A DNA stretch of 21,983 nucleotides from an uncultured Lachnospiraceae bacterium (GCA_947625995.1 CANQQN010000005.1:1-21983); one strand, 5' to 3'. Counted from the stretch's first letter, positions 1 to 6,979 are shown. Numbers and translations are program-made. The notes: generated by a model not told the origin, from the letters alone.

Positions 1-840
1 CATTCCCGGCCCCACATGGGTGCCGATCACCGGACCGATGCCGCAGATGATGGCGTCCTTAACAAGCTCCTCTTTGATCAGCAGGTCTTTTAAAAGCTCC
101 GCGTTTTCAATGCAGTCCGCGTTGCCGATGCAGACAACCTGAGAAGACGTATCCACGCCGTTTTCCTTCAGCTTGGCGATCAGATATTCCATGCCCTTTT
201 TCATGCCGCGGACCTTGTTCTCCACATAGAGTTTGCCTTCTCTGTCAATGGAGAGTACCGGTTTGATGGACAGCGCCGTACCCAGCACAGCCGTCACCGC
301 AGAAACGCGGCCGCCTCTTTTCAGGTGGAACAGATCTTCCACCGTGAACCAATGCTGTACCAATTCTTTGTTCTCTTCCAGCCAGACAACAAGGCTGTCA
401 AAGTCACAGCCGTCCCGCTTCATCACGCCGGCATTGTACACAAGAAGCCCTTCTCCCACAGATGCGCAGAGGGAATCTACGCAGTGGATACGGGCGCCGG
501 GATATTTATCCATAAGCGTCCGCGCCGCCATCACCGAAGCCTGATGGGTGCCGCTCAATCCTGAACTGAGCGCCACATAGACGATATCCTTTCCCTCCTT
601 CAAAAAAGGAGTAAAGATCTCCTCATACATGGACGGATTGACCTGTGATGTCACCGACATCTTTCCGTCCCGGAGCATCTGATAAAACTCTTTCATGGAG
701 AGTTCTCTCTCATCCGGATAATGCATATAATCCTTTTCATCAACGGTAAACTGCATGGGAACCACTTCGATCCCAAGATCCTCTATTACATCATTTGGCA
801 GGTCCAGCGTTGCGTCACTCATCAGAACATATTCTTTCAT
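1..840 (-). CDS. DegV family fatty-acid-binding protein (3' end cut by window edge)
   Basis: I read this frame directly on the minus strand. It runs open from an ATG at 838-840 to base 1, giving 280 residues without a stop. DegV hallmarks are present: an N-terminal SDATLDLP strand, TSQVNPS around residues 64-70, SSGLSGTH at 92-99 (the serines that contact the fatty-acid head group in the family), LKRGGRVS in the middle, and GPVIGTHVGPG at the end, which normally lies about ten residues before the C-terminus. So nearly the whole gene is here. GGAG six bases upstream supports the start. DegV proteins are soluble and bind a single fatty acid; in some Firmicutes they (FakB) present it to the kinase FakA. 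No fakA is visible nearby, so that role is only an inference. Divergent from spoVAA. Confidence 0.93.
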   Translation of the reverse strand, partial: MKEYVLMSDATLDLPNDVIEDLGIEVVPMQFTVDEKDYMHYPDERELSMKEFYQMLRDGKMSVTSQVNPSMYEEIFTPFLKEGKDIVYVALSSGLSGTHQASVMAARTLMDKYPGARIHCVDSLCASVGEGLLVYNAGVMKRDGCDFDSLVVWLEENKELVQHWFTVEDLFHLKRGGRVSAVTAVLGTALSIKPVLSIDREGKLYVENKVRGMKKGMEYLIAKLKENGVDTSSQVVCIGNADCIENAELLKDLLIKEELVKDAIICGIGPVIGTHVGPGM

Positions 841-890
841 CGTACTCTCCAATCCATTGCTTTGAATTACAAAAAATTACATACAGAAGT

Positions 891-906
891 AGTATAGCAC
901 ACTTTA
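891..906 (-). promoter_or_regulatory. Probable sigma-A extended -10 promoter for the DegV gene
   Basis: Read on the minus strand, this 16-base stretch is TAAAGTGTGCTATACT. It contains TGC-TATACT, an extended -10 element, about 50 bases before the DegV start codon. There is no good -35 hexamer, which fits extended -10 promoters. The identical 16-mer recurs upstream of tig (16301-16316). Confidence 0.6.
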
Positions 907-938
907 CTCCAAATTGCATTAACTTTCGTACACCCTCC

Positions 939-967
939 GCATATTTTTCACAAAATGGGAGATTCTA
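939..967 (+). promoter_or_regulatory. Probable sigma-G promoter of the spoVA operon
   Basis: GCATA at 939-943 matches the -35 consensus of forespore sigma-G promoters (GHATR). After a 17-base gap, GATTCTA at 961-967 matches six of seven positions of the -10 consensus CATNHTA. The element lies about 50 bases before spoVAA. In B. subtilis spoVA is transcribed by sigma-G in the forespore, so position and sequence agree. This is a match by eye, not a tested promoter. Confidence 0.65.
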
Positions 968-988
968 GTTGAAAACGAACACATTGAT

Positions 989-1005
989 CCGGCGCTTACC
1001 GCCGG
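989..1005 (+). promoter_or_regulatory. GC-rich hairpin touching the spoVAA ribosome binding site
   Basis: CCGGCG and CGCCGG form a perfect 6-bp stem around the 5-base loop CTTAC. The stem ends directly against the AAAGGAG Shine-Dalgarno at 1006-1012. In the mRNA it would form a strong small hairpin just 5' of the ribosome landing site. A translational or mRNA-stability role is inferred. Confidence 0.5.
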
Positions 1006-1018
1006 AAAGGAGCAGCAT

Positions 1019-1639
1019 ATGGATACTCTCTATTTAAAACTGGAACAAAAAAAGCAGGTATCGTCGCAAAAAGCGCTGCTTGGAGACGTCGCCACGCTGA
1101 TATGCGCTGAGCAAACGGTGGTAAACAGACTGAATACCATTCCCATGGCACAGTTTTCCGGCTCCAAAAAACAGCGGAAAATTTTTACAGTTACAGATAT
1201 TATAGCTAAAATTCAGGATGTTTATCCGTCTATTGACATAACTCCCTTGGGCGAGACCGACATCATCGTGGAATACCTGCCTCCCAAGAGCCCTTCCAAG
1301 GTTCTGGAATGGCTCAAGGTAGCGCTGGTTTGCGTTATCTGCTTTTTCGGAGCCGCTTTCACCATTATCACCTTTAACAACGATGTGTCGGCAGGCTCTG
1401 TCTTCGAGGAACTATACCATTCCTTCACCGGACAGACCTCCGATAAGATCACGGTGCTGGAGATCTCCTATTCCATTGGCCTTGCCTTTGGGATCCTTGG
1501 CTTTTTTAATCATTTTTCAGGCCACCGGATCACCACGGACCCTACTCCCATTGAGGTAGAGATGGAACAGTATGAGTACGATGTCAACAAATCCCTGATC
1601 AGCTATGACAGCCGGAAGGGAGGAAACAATGCTTCTTAA
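1019..1639 (+). CDS. spoVAA: Stage V sporulation protein AA
   Basis: The product is 206 residues, the same length as B. subtilis SpoVAA. It has a soluble N-terminal part (about residues 1-95, including ITPLGETDIIVEYLPP) followed by two membrane segments at about 99-120 and 146-166 and a short acidic tail. SpoVAA is a membrane component of the SpoVA complex, which imports dipicolinic acid into the forespore and takes part in its release at germination. AAAGGAG seven bases before the ATG supports the start. It is the first gene of a five-gene cluster; its last 11 bases overlap spoVAB, so the two are probably translationally coupled. The sigma-G-like site at 939-967 suggests expression in the forespore. 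Confidence 0.95.
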   Translation: MDTLYLKLEQKKQVSSQKALLGDVATLICAEQTVVNRLNTIPMAQFSGSKKQRKIFTVTDIIAKIQDVYPSIDITPLGETDIIVEYLPPKSPSKVLEWLKVALVCVICFFGAAFTIITFNNDVSAGSVFEELYHSFTGQTSDKITVLEISYSIGLAFGILGFFNHFSGHRITTDPTPIEVEMEQYEYDVNKSLISYDSRKGGNNAS

Positions 1640-2051
1640 ACAGATCATTCTGGCAGTCATCGGGTTTAGCAGCGGCGCCGGTATTGCCGGCGGTCTTTTT
1701 GCCTTTGTACTCTCCATCGGCGTCATCAACCGCATGGCGGGAAAAACCCACACTGCCAGTCATATTTTGTTTTATGAAGACAGCGTCCTGCTGGGCGCGG
1801 TTCTGGGCAATCTGGTGTCTATTTTTGAATTGGGCGTTCCTGTGGGGCTGCCGGGAGAAGTGGTGTTCGGCGTTTTCGCCGGCATGTTCACCGGCGCCCT
1901 TGCCATCGCCCTTGCGGAAGTACTCCATGTGATCCCCGTACTTTTCCGGCGGGCAAATATCTACAAAGGGCTTGGATTTGTGATCACCAGTCTGGCTCTT
2001 GGAAAAACCCTTGGTTCCCTGCTGCAGTTTTATATGGGATGGACCAAATAG
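1629..2051 (+). CDS. spoVAB: Stage V sporulation protein AB
   Basis: The product is 140 residues starting MLLKQIILAV, close to the 141 residues of B. subtilis SpoVAB. It is almost entirely hydrophobic, with about four membrane helices and small-residue stretches such as SSGAGIAGGLFAF and GEVVFGVFAGMFTGALAIALAE. I chose the ATG at 1629 over one eight codons upstream because GGGAGGA sits six bases before it and the shorter form matches the family. It is a membrane subunit of the forespore SpoVA complex. It overlaps the end of spoVAA and is followed after 14 bases by spoVAC, so the cluster is a tight operon. Confidence 0.95.
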   Translation: MLLKQIILAVIGFSSGAGIAGGLFAFVLSIGVINRMAGKTHTASHILFYEDSVLLGAVLGNLVSIFELGVPVGLPGEVVFGVFAGMFTGALAIALAEVLHVIPVLFRRANIYKGLGFVITSLALGKTLGSLLQFYMGWTK

Positions 2052-2065
2052 AAAGGAAGAAAACG

Positions 2066-2530
2066 ATGTCTAAAATCAGCGAAACACAGCAACAGCAATA
2101 CAACGAATATGTATCTTCGGTGACGCCCACCCACAACACCCTTCTGAACATGTGCAAAGCCTTTCTGGTAGGCGGGATTATCTGCCTCATAGGCCAGTGC
2201 GTCATCCACTACTGCCGGTCTCTGGATCTGAGCAAGGATATCGCCGGCTCATGGGCAAGCCTGACCCTCATTTTCTTAAGTGCCCTTCTCACCGGCCTGA
2301 ATCTGTTCCCTGCCATTGCGAAATTCGGCGGCGCCGGGGCGCTGGTGCCGATCACGGGCTTTGCCAATTCCATCTCCGCCCCTGCCATCGAATTTCAGAA
2401 AGAGGGACAAGTCTTCGGTATCGGCTGCAAGATCTTTACCATCGCGGGACCGGTGATCCTCTACGGCCTTGCCACCTCTTCGGGACTGGGGTTGATCTAT
2501 TACATTCTTACAAAAATCGGCGTGGTGTAA
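2066..2530 (+). CDS. spoVAC: Stage V sporulation protein AC
   Basis: The product is 154 residues beginning MSKISETQQQQYNEYVSS. After a hydrophilic start it has several membrane segments: a helix at about 28-48, then FLSALLTGLNLFPAIAKFGGAGALVPITGFANS, and a C-terminal helix. The family signature KFGGAGALVPITGFANS is present. In B. subtilis SpoVAC behaves as a mechanosensitive channel in the spore inner membrane and is part of the conserved SpoVAC-AD-AE core needed for dipicolinic acid movement. An ATG nine codons upstream overlaps spoVAB, but the one at 2066 has AAAGGAAG at a normal distance and fits the usual length. Followed 27 bases later by spoVAD. Confidence 0.96.
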   Translation: MSKISETQQQQYNEYVSSVTPTHNTLLNMCKAFLVGGIICLIGQCVIHYCRSLDLSKDIAGSWASLTLIFLSALLTGLNLFPAIAKFGGAGALVPITGFANSISAPAIEFQKEGQVFGIGCKIFTIAGPVILYGLATSSGLGLIYYILTKIGVV

Positions 2531-2557
2531 AAAGATTGCGAAAAAGGAGAAAAGAAC

Positions 2558-3586
2558 ATGAACCAGATATTAGGCGAACAGAGTATACAGTTTGAGAATC
2601 CTCCCTATCTCATCGGTGATGCCGCCATTGTGGGAGAAAAAGAAGGGCAGGGACCTTACAAACACTATTTTGACAAAGTAGAGAAAGATCCTTACTTCGG
2701 AACAGATTCTTGGGAGGAAGCGGAAAGCCAGCTGCAGCTGCAGACTGCCGCCCTTGCACTTCAGAAGACGGGGCTTACCTACGGGGATATCCGGTATATT
2801 TTCGCCGGAGACCTGCTGGGACAGAACATCGCCACCAGCTTCGGCCTCATGGATTTAAACCGGTCGCTGTTCGGACTTTACGGCGCCTGCTCTACCCTTG
2901 GAGAATCCTTAACGCTTGGCGCCATGACCATATCCGGCGGATTCGCGGACAAGGTGATGTGCTTAACCTCCAGCCACTTCGGCAGCGCGGAAAAACAGTT
3001 CCGCTTCCCGCTGGAATACGGAAATCAGCGGCCCTTGTCCGCCACATGGACCGTCACCGGCAGCGGCGCCTTTATTTTGTCTAACGAGGAACATGCAGGC
3101 GCCATTACAAGCCACATCCGTATTACCGGTGCCACGCCCGGCGCCATCACCGATTTCGGCGTTCAGGATTCCATGAATATGGGCGCCGCCATGGCTCCCG
3201 CCGCCTGCGATACTATTTTCAAAAATCTTCAGGATTTTTCCCGGATGCCGGAGGATTACGACAAGATCATCACCGGTGATCTGGGCACCATCGGTCAGGA
3301 GATCCTGCTCAAGCTCCTGCGGGACAAAGGCTACGACATCAGCAGGCAGCACATGGACTGCGGCATCGAGATCTACGATCCCAAGACGCAGGACACCCAT
3401 GCAGGCGGCAGCGGCTGCGGCTGCAGCGCTTCCATGCTGAGCGCCTATATCCTGAAGCAGCTTCGGAGCGGCACATGGAAGCGGATCCTGATGGTTCCCA
3501 CAGGCGCTCTTTTATCGACTGTCAGCTTCAATGAAGGACAGACCGTGCCGGGCATTGCCCACGGTGTCGTCCTTGAATATCAATAA
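2558..3586 (+). CDS. spoVAD: Stage V sporulation protein AD (dipicolinic acid binding, thiolase fold)
   Basis: The product is 342 residues (B. subtilis SpoVAD about 338) with the N-terminal signature QSIQFENPPYLIGDAAIVG and the thiolase-like segments LFGLYGACSTLGESLTLGAM and GGSGCGCSASML. SpoVAD has a beta-ketoacyl-synthase/thiolase fold but acts as the cytosolic DPA-binding subunit of the SpoVA channel. No membrane segment is seen, as expected for a peripheral subunit. AAAAAGGAG precedes the ATG. It lies between spoVAC and spoVAE, the order of the conserved core in spore formers. Codon use resembles its neighbours. Confidence 0.97.
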   Translation: MNQILGEQSIQFENPPYLIGDAAIVGEKEGQGPYKHYFDKVEKDPYFGTDSWEEAESQLQLQTAALALQKTGLTYGDIRYIFAGDLLGQNIATSFGLMDLNRSLFGLYGACSTLGESLTLGAMTISGGFADKVMCLTSSHFGSAEKQFRFPLEYGNQRPLSATWTVTGSGAFILSNEEHAGAITSHIRITGATPGAITDFGVQDSMNMGAAMAPAACDTIFKNLQDFSRMPEDYDKIITGDLGTIGQEILLKLLRDKGYDISRQHMDCGIEIYDPKTQDTHAGGSGCGCSASMLSAYILKQLRSGTWKRILMVPTGALLSTVSFNEGQTVPGIAHGVVLEYQ

Positions 3587-3600
3587 AATGGAGGTATCCT

Positions 3601-3957
3601 ATGGAATTTTTTAATGCTTTCTGGATCGGCGGCCTGATCTGCGCCCTTGTACAGATCCTGATGGATAAAACAAAACTGATGCCCGGCCGCATCATGGTGC
3701 TGCTGGTCTGTACCGGCGCGGTGCTCAGCGCCGTGGGTATCTACCCAAAATTTGTGGATCTGGCGGGCGCAGGCGCAACCGTCCCCCTGCTGGGCTTCGG
3801 CAATCTGCTCTTTGACGGCGTAAAGGAGGCTGTCAAAGAGGAAGGCTTCATCGGTATTTTCCTCGGCGGGCTGAAGACCACCGCCGTGGGCATCAGCGGC
3901 GCGCTGATCTTCGGCTATCTGGCTTCCCTCATTTTTAATCCGAGAATGAAAAAATAA
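3601..3957 (+). CDS. spoVAE: Stage V sporulation protein AE
   Basis: The product is 118 residues and matches the short membrane SpoVAE (SpoVAEb in B. subtilis, about 116 residues). It starts MEFFNAFWIGGLICALVQIL and carries FVDLAGAGATVPLLGFGNLL, which resembles the matching segment in SpoVAC; the two are distant paralogues. Three to four membrane helices are visible. It works with SpoVAC and SpoVAD as the minimal DPA channel. GGAGG lies close before the ATG. It is the last gene of the cluster: no spoVAEa or spoVAF follows, and its stop codon is 7 bp from the stop codon of the opposing sigF. Confidence 0.95.
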   Translation: MEFFNAFWIGGLICALVQILMDKTKLMPGRIMVLLVCTGAVLSAVGIYPKFVDLAGAGATVPLLGFGNLLFDGVKEAVKEEGFIGIFLGGLKTTAVGISGALIFGYLASLIFNPRMKK

Positions 3958-3964
3958 AAGCCTG

Positions 3965-4684
3965 TCACTTTAGTGTCTGCTCCCGCAGGGAGGTTAGGAT
4001 CTTTTTTTCCAGCCGGGAAACCTGCACTTGAGAAATGCCCAGCACCTTTGCCACCTCTGTCTGGGTCTTGTCCGCAAAATAGCGCAGGCAGATCAGCTTT
4101 TTCTCCTGTTCTCCCAGAGAGTCCAGAAGCTGGGCAAGGACAATGCGGTTCAGCATGGACTCCGTTTCGTCCTTGTTGTCGATGAGCCGGTCCTCCATGC
4201 AGATCTGCTTGCCGTCCCCCTCAAAGATCACTTTCTGCAGGGACTCTACCTGTTCGCCTGACTCCAAGGCCTGCACCAGCATTTCCTGCTCCACGCCGAT
4301 CTTCACGCTGATCTCCTCGATGGTAGGCTCCCTGCCGATCTCCCGGCGGATGCTCTCTCTGGCGGCACCTGCGCGCATAGCCGTCTCTTTCAGATTCCGG
4401 CTCACCTTGATCATGCCGTCGTCCCGAAGGAACCGTTTGATCTCTCCGGTGATCACCGGCACCGCGTAAGTGGAAAATTTCACTTCAAAAGAAAGGTCAA
4501 ATTTGTCAATGGCCTTGATGAGTCCGATGCTGCCGATCTGAAACAGATCCTCGTCTTCCGTACCCCTTCCCCGGAAACGTCGGACAATGCTCTGCACAAG
4601 GCCCAGATTTTCCTGTACCAGCCTGTTCCTCGCCTTCCGGTTTCCCTTATGAGCCAGCGCGATCAATTTTTTGGTGTCATCCAT
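3965..4684 (-). CDS. sigF: RNA polymerase sigma-F factor (SpoIIAC)
   Basis: The product is 239 residues. Region 2 is clear (EDLFQIGSIGLIKAIDKFDL, then FSTYAVPVITGEIKRFLRDD) and is followed by the SigF/SigB/SigG-type KVSRNLKE. Region 4 holds a helix-turn-helix, QTEVAKVLGISQVQVSRLEK. The match to B. subtilis SigF is strong and the gene order spoIIAA-spoIIAB-sigF confirms it. Sigma-F directs the first forespore-specific transcription and is held inactive by SpoIIAB. The start is uncertain: the ATG at 4684 is used here, but an in-frame GTG at 4705, overlapping spoIIAB by 13 bases, would add seven residues. Either form is shorter at the N-terminus than the 255-residue B. subtilis protein. Confidence 0.95.
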   Translation of the reverse strand: MDDTKKLIALAHKGNRKARNRLVQENLGLVQSIVRRFRGRGTEDEDLFQIGSIGLIKAIDKFDLSFEVKFSTYAVPVITGEIKRFLRDDGMIKVSRNLKETAMRAGAARESIRREIGREPTIEEISVKIGVEQEMLVQALESGEQVESLQKVIFEGDGKQICMEDRLIDNKDETESMLNRIVLAQLLDSLGEQEKKLICLRYFADKTQTEVAKVLGISQVQVSRLEKKILTSLREQTLK

Positions 4685-4692
4685 CCGCCTTT

Positions 4693-5172
4693 CTAATCTC
4701 CCCACTGCCCGGTCCCGATTTTCTTTATCATATGTACGGCAGTTCCGACGCCCGGCGTAGATTCTACCCGAAGGGTATCCATAAAAGCCTCCATAAAGGC
4801 AAAGCCCATACCGGAGCGCTCCAGTTCCGGCTTTGAAGTGTACAGAGGCTCCATGGCCGCCTTGACATCCGGGATCCCCACTCCCCGATCCTCAACGGTG
4901 ATCTCCAGTTCATCCCCTTTGATGCTGCACCGGATAATGATCTTTTCCACACGGCCCTCATACCCGTGGATGATAGAATTGGTTACCGCTTCGGAGACCG
5001 CGGTCTTTACATCCGCCACCTCCTCTATGGTGGGGTTCAACTGCGTCATAAAAGCCGCCACTGCCACTCTGGCAAACCCTTCGTTCTCCGAACGGCTGTC
5101 AAATTCCAATTTCATGTGGTTCTGTCTTTCTTCCTTTGCTGCCCCGGCGATCTTCTGCTCTTTTTCTTTCAT
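4693..5172 (-). CDS. spoIIAB: Anti-sigma-F factor / serine kinase SpoIIAB
   Basis: The product is 159 residues with a GHKL ATPase/kinase fold. The N-box is VSEAVTNSIIHGYEG, the G1-type box is EDRGVGIPD, and LERSGMGFAFMEAFMD forms the ATP lid region. SpoIIAB binds and blocks sigma-F and phosphorylates SpoIIAA. The ATG at 5172 has GGGGGAG seven bases upstream and lies 3 bases after the spoIIAA stop, so it is preferred. An internal ATG at 5115 (MKLEFDSRS) lines up with the usual SpoIIAB N-terminus but has poorer spacing, so this copy seems to carry about 19 extra charged residues. Confidence 0.95.
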   Translation of the reverse strand: MKEKEQKIAGAAKEERQNHMKLEFDSRSENEGFARVAVAAFMTQLNPTIEEVADVKTAVSEAVTNSIIHGYEGRVEKIIIRCSIKGDELEITVEDRGVGIPDVKAAMEPLYTSKPELERSGMGFAFMEAFMDTLRVESTPGVGTAVHMIKKIGTGQWGD

Positions 5173-5175
5173 GCG

Positions 5176-5490
5176 CTACTCCCCCTTTTTTTCCAGTCTT
5201 ACGACCTGATAAAGCCCGGACAGGATCAGCATCCTGCGGATTCGGTCATTCATATGGACCGCCTCTACCTTGCCGCCGCTGTAGTTGATCTTTTTGTACC
5301 GCCCCAATATCATGCCGATTCCGGAACTGTCCATAAAAGCCGTATTCCGAAAATCAAAGATAATGGTGCGTATCCACTCAGAATCCAGCACCTTATCCAC
5401 CTGCTCCTTGATCTCTTTTGCATTGTGATCATCCAGTTCCTTCGGTACAAACACCGTCAGTCTGCCGTTTTCTATTTTTACTTCACTCAT
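5176..5490 (-). CDS. spoIIAA: Anti-anti-sigma-F factor SpoIIAA
   Basis: The product is 104 residues with a STAS domain. The phosphorylation-site motif FMDSSGIGMILGRYK is intact, and Ser56 matches the serine phosphorylated by SpoIIAB in B. subtilis (Ser58). Unphosphorylated SpoIIAA frees sigma-F from SpoIIAB, after the phosphatase SpoIIE acts in the forespore. It is about 13 residues shorter at the C-terminus than the B. subtilis protein. GGTGGAG lies six bases before the ATG. It is the first gene of spoIIAA-spoIIAB-sigF. In B. subtilis the operon is under sigma-H; I could not find a convincing sigma-H site in the 145 bases upstream. Confidence 0.95.
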   Translation of the reverse strand: MSEVKIENGRLTVFVPKELDDHNAKEIKEQVDKVLDSEWIRTIIFDFRNTAFMDSSGIGMILGRYKKINYSGGKVEAVHMNDRIRRMLILSGLYQVVRLEKKGE

Positions 5491-5516
5491 ATGATCTCCA
5501 CCTTTCCAGAATTTTT

Positions 5517-5545
5517 AAAACCCGGATCACGCCCGGCAGGGTTTT
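5517..5545 (-). promoter_or_regulatory. Inverted repeat in the spoIIA leader
   Basis: AAAACCC at 5517-5523 and GGGTTTT at 5539-5545 form a 7-bp stem with a 15-base loop. It lies between the terminator of the upstream gene and the spoIIAA ribosome binding site, so it would be in the spoIIA leader RNA if the promoter is further upstream. T-runs follow the stem on both strands, so weak terminator activity is possible. Function unknown. Confidence 0.4.
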
Positions 5546-5570
5546 TTGCGTCATAAATGCTTCTTTTGAC

Positions 5571-5606
5571 ACAAAAAAGAGAATGCCCTATCTGACATTC
5601 TCTTCT
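5571..5606 (-). terminator. Rho-independent terminator ending the tig-to-TPR gene run
   Basis: On the minus strand AAGAGAATG pairs with CATTCTCTT (9 bp) around a 10-base loop; the last two Ts of the second arm run straight on into four more, TTTTTT in all. It lies 31 bases after the stop codon of the TPR protein and before spoIIAA, so it separates the long proteostasis gene run from the spoIIA operon. Confidence 0.85.
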
Positions 5607-5635
5607 TTCGTAATTTTTAATGTTGCTGTCGTATG

Positions 5636-6979
5636 TTACTGCAGTTCCCCGATAAATCTGCGGGCGTCGTCCGCCAGTTCATTGTCGGGATACAGTTCTA
5701 TGATCCTCTCGTATACCGAGATCGCCTTGCTGTTTTCCTCCAGCTTTTGGTAAGCGCGGCCCAGATAATACAGGCTCATCAGATGCTCATTATCCAGCGC
5801 AAGGGCCTTCTGCAGGTTCGATACCGCATCCTCATAGTCCCCGTAATCGTACCAGTCGCTGCCCCGTTTGAAATAATCCTCCGCCGACATACTGCTGTCA
5901 ATCTGCATGGTGTCTCCATTGCCGTAAATCTCTTCATCCAATCCACCGGTTCCGGAATCCTGACTGTCTTCCGGCTCTTTCGTGCCGGCAGGATTCTCTG
6001 TGCCGGCAGGATTTTTCGTGCTCTCCGGCTCCTTTGTATCCTCAGGCTCTTTTGTCCCCACAGGCTTCTCCGTGGCCCTTGGCTCTTCCGTGGCGGGAAG
6101 CTCCGCGCTCTCCAGCTTGGCATACAACGCCTGTTCTTTCTTCCGGTATTCGTCACGGATGGCGTTCCTCTGGGATGGAAGGATCAAAAACCATGCGATC
6201 AGAAGGCCGATGACGATTCCCGCGCACAGATAGGCCACCGTCCAAAGCCCGCTGGATTCCTTGAAGGAGGTGGGCTGGATCACCGTATCGTTGCCGCTCT
6301 GGTAATTGATACGGTCTTTGTTGGTGCCGGAAGTACGGATATTTTCCGGATTGCCTTTGCTGATGGCATACAGCCGTTCCACCTCCCGGAGATATTTCAG
6401 GGTGGTGGTATTGTTGGTGTCGATCTGCTGCGCCTTCCGCAGGACCTTCTTTGCCTTTGTATAATCACCGTTCTTCATATACAGAAGGGCCAGCAGCTGA
6501 TGGGCACAAAGCATATTCCCGTTCAGCGCCAGTACTCTTCTCAGCTGTATGATCGCCAGATCTTCGCTGTTATTCCCGGCATAATTCAGTGCGAGATTAT
6601 ACTTTTTGATGGCTTGTTTCGCCCGCTCCAGCGTGCCGTTGCTGCCTTTGATCTCCTGAAGATACCGGTTGGCATCGTTGTCCTTTTCCTGCAGGGAACG
6701 GCTGATGACCCATTCTATCAGCGCGTGGAAAACATCTCCGGTCTCATAATAAACCAATCCCAGCAGATTTCTGGCATCAGTATTGTTCTTATTGTATCTG
6801 ACGCTCTGACGCAGGCTTTCCGCGGCGCCGGTGAGATCACGCACCCTTGCCTTGGCAAGGCCGTCGTTATAATACGCGTTGGAGGTGCGTATGATTTTCT
6901 TGTACGCTGAAACGTTCGCACCGCAGACGGTGCAGAATTCTCTCTCTGTTAATTCTGCATGGCAGTTATAACATCTCAT
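5636..6979 (-). CDS. Zinc-ribbon, TPR-repeat membrane protein
   Basis: The product is 447 residues with four parts. An N-terminal zinc ribbon has cysteines at 3, 6, 16 and 19 (CxxC-x9-CxxC). A TPR-rich helical region spans about 30-200. One membrane helix lies at about 245-267 (AYLCAGIVIGLLIAWFLIL). It is followed by a charged segment, a Thr/Pro/Glu repeat linker at 296-337 and two or more TPRs at about 365-447. The topology suggests one TPR module inside the cell and one outside, but the orientation is inferred. The ATG at 6979 is chosen because AGGTG lies six bases before it; a GTG three codons upstream overlaps that site. No specific function is known to me; a scaffold role is plausible. 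Last gene before the terminator at 5571-5606. Confidence 0.88.
   Translation of the reverse strand: MRCYNCHAELTEREFCTVCGANVSAYKKIIRTSNAYYNDGLAKARVRDLTGAAESLRQSVRYNKNNTDARNLLGLVYYETGDVFHALIEWVISRSLQEKDNDANRYLQEIKGSNGTLERAKQAIKKYNLALNYAGNNSEDLAIIQLRRVLALNGNMLCAHQLLALLYMKNGDYTKAKKVLRKAQQIDTNNTTTLKYLREVERLYAISKGNPENIRTSGTNKDRINYQSGNDTVIQPTSFKESSGLWTVAYLCAGIVIGLLIAWFLILPSQRNAIRDEYRKKEQALYAKLESAELPATEEPRATEKPVGTKEPEDTKEPESTKNPAGTENPAGTKEPEDSQDSGTGGLDEEIYGNGDTMQIDSSMSAEDYFKRGSDWYDYGDYEDAVSNLQKALALDNEHLMSLYYLGRAYQKLEENSKAISVYERIIELYPDNELADDARRFIGELQ
5969..6094 (-). repeat. Seven 18-bp tandem repeats coding a hexapeptide linker
   Basis: This 126-bp segment inside the TPR protein gene encodes seven hexapeptides of pattern xT(E/K)(E/K/N)Px, such as GTKEPE, DTKEPE and GTENPA. 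Neighbouring units share up to 14 identical bases (GTGCCGGCAGGATT occurs twice, 18 bp apart), so the array could change length by replication slippage in multiples of six codons without breaking the frame. Confidence 0.85.

Noticed and set aside
3980..4008. Rho-independent terminator for spoVA
   Set aside because: The CTCCC/GGGAG stem is short and the T7 run starts nine bases after it, so it does not meet the usual pattern. Kept only as part of a finding.
5633..6910. Plus-strand open frame of 425 codons
   Set aside because: It is antisense to the TPR protein gene. Its odd Arg/Leu/Cys repeats come from the tandem repeats on the other strand.
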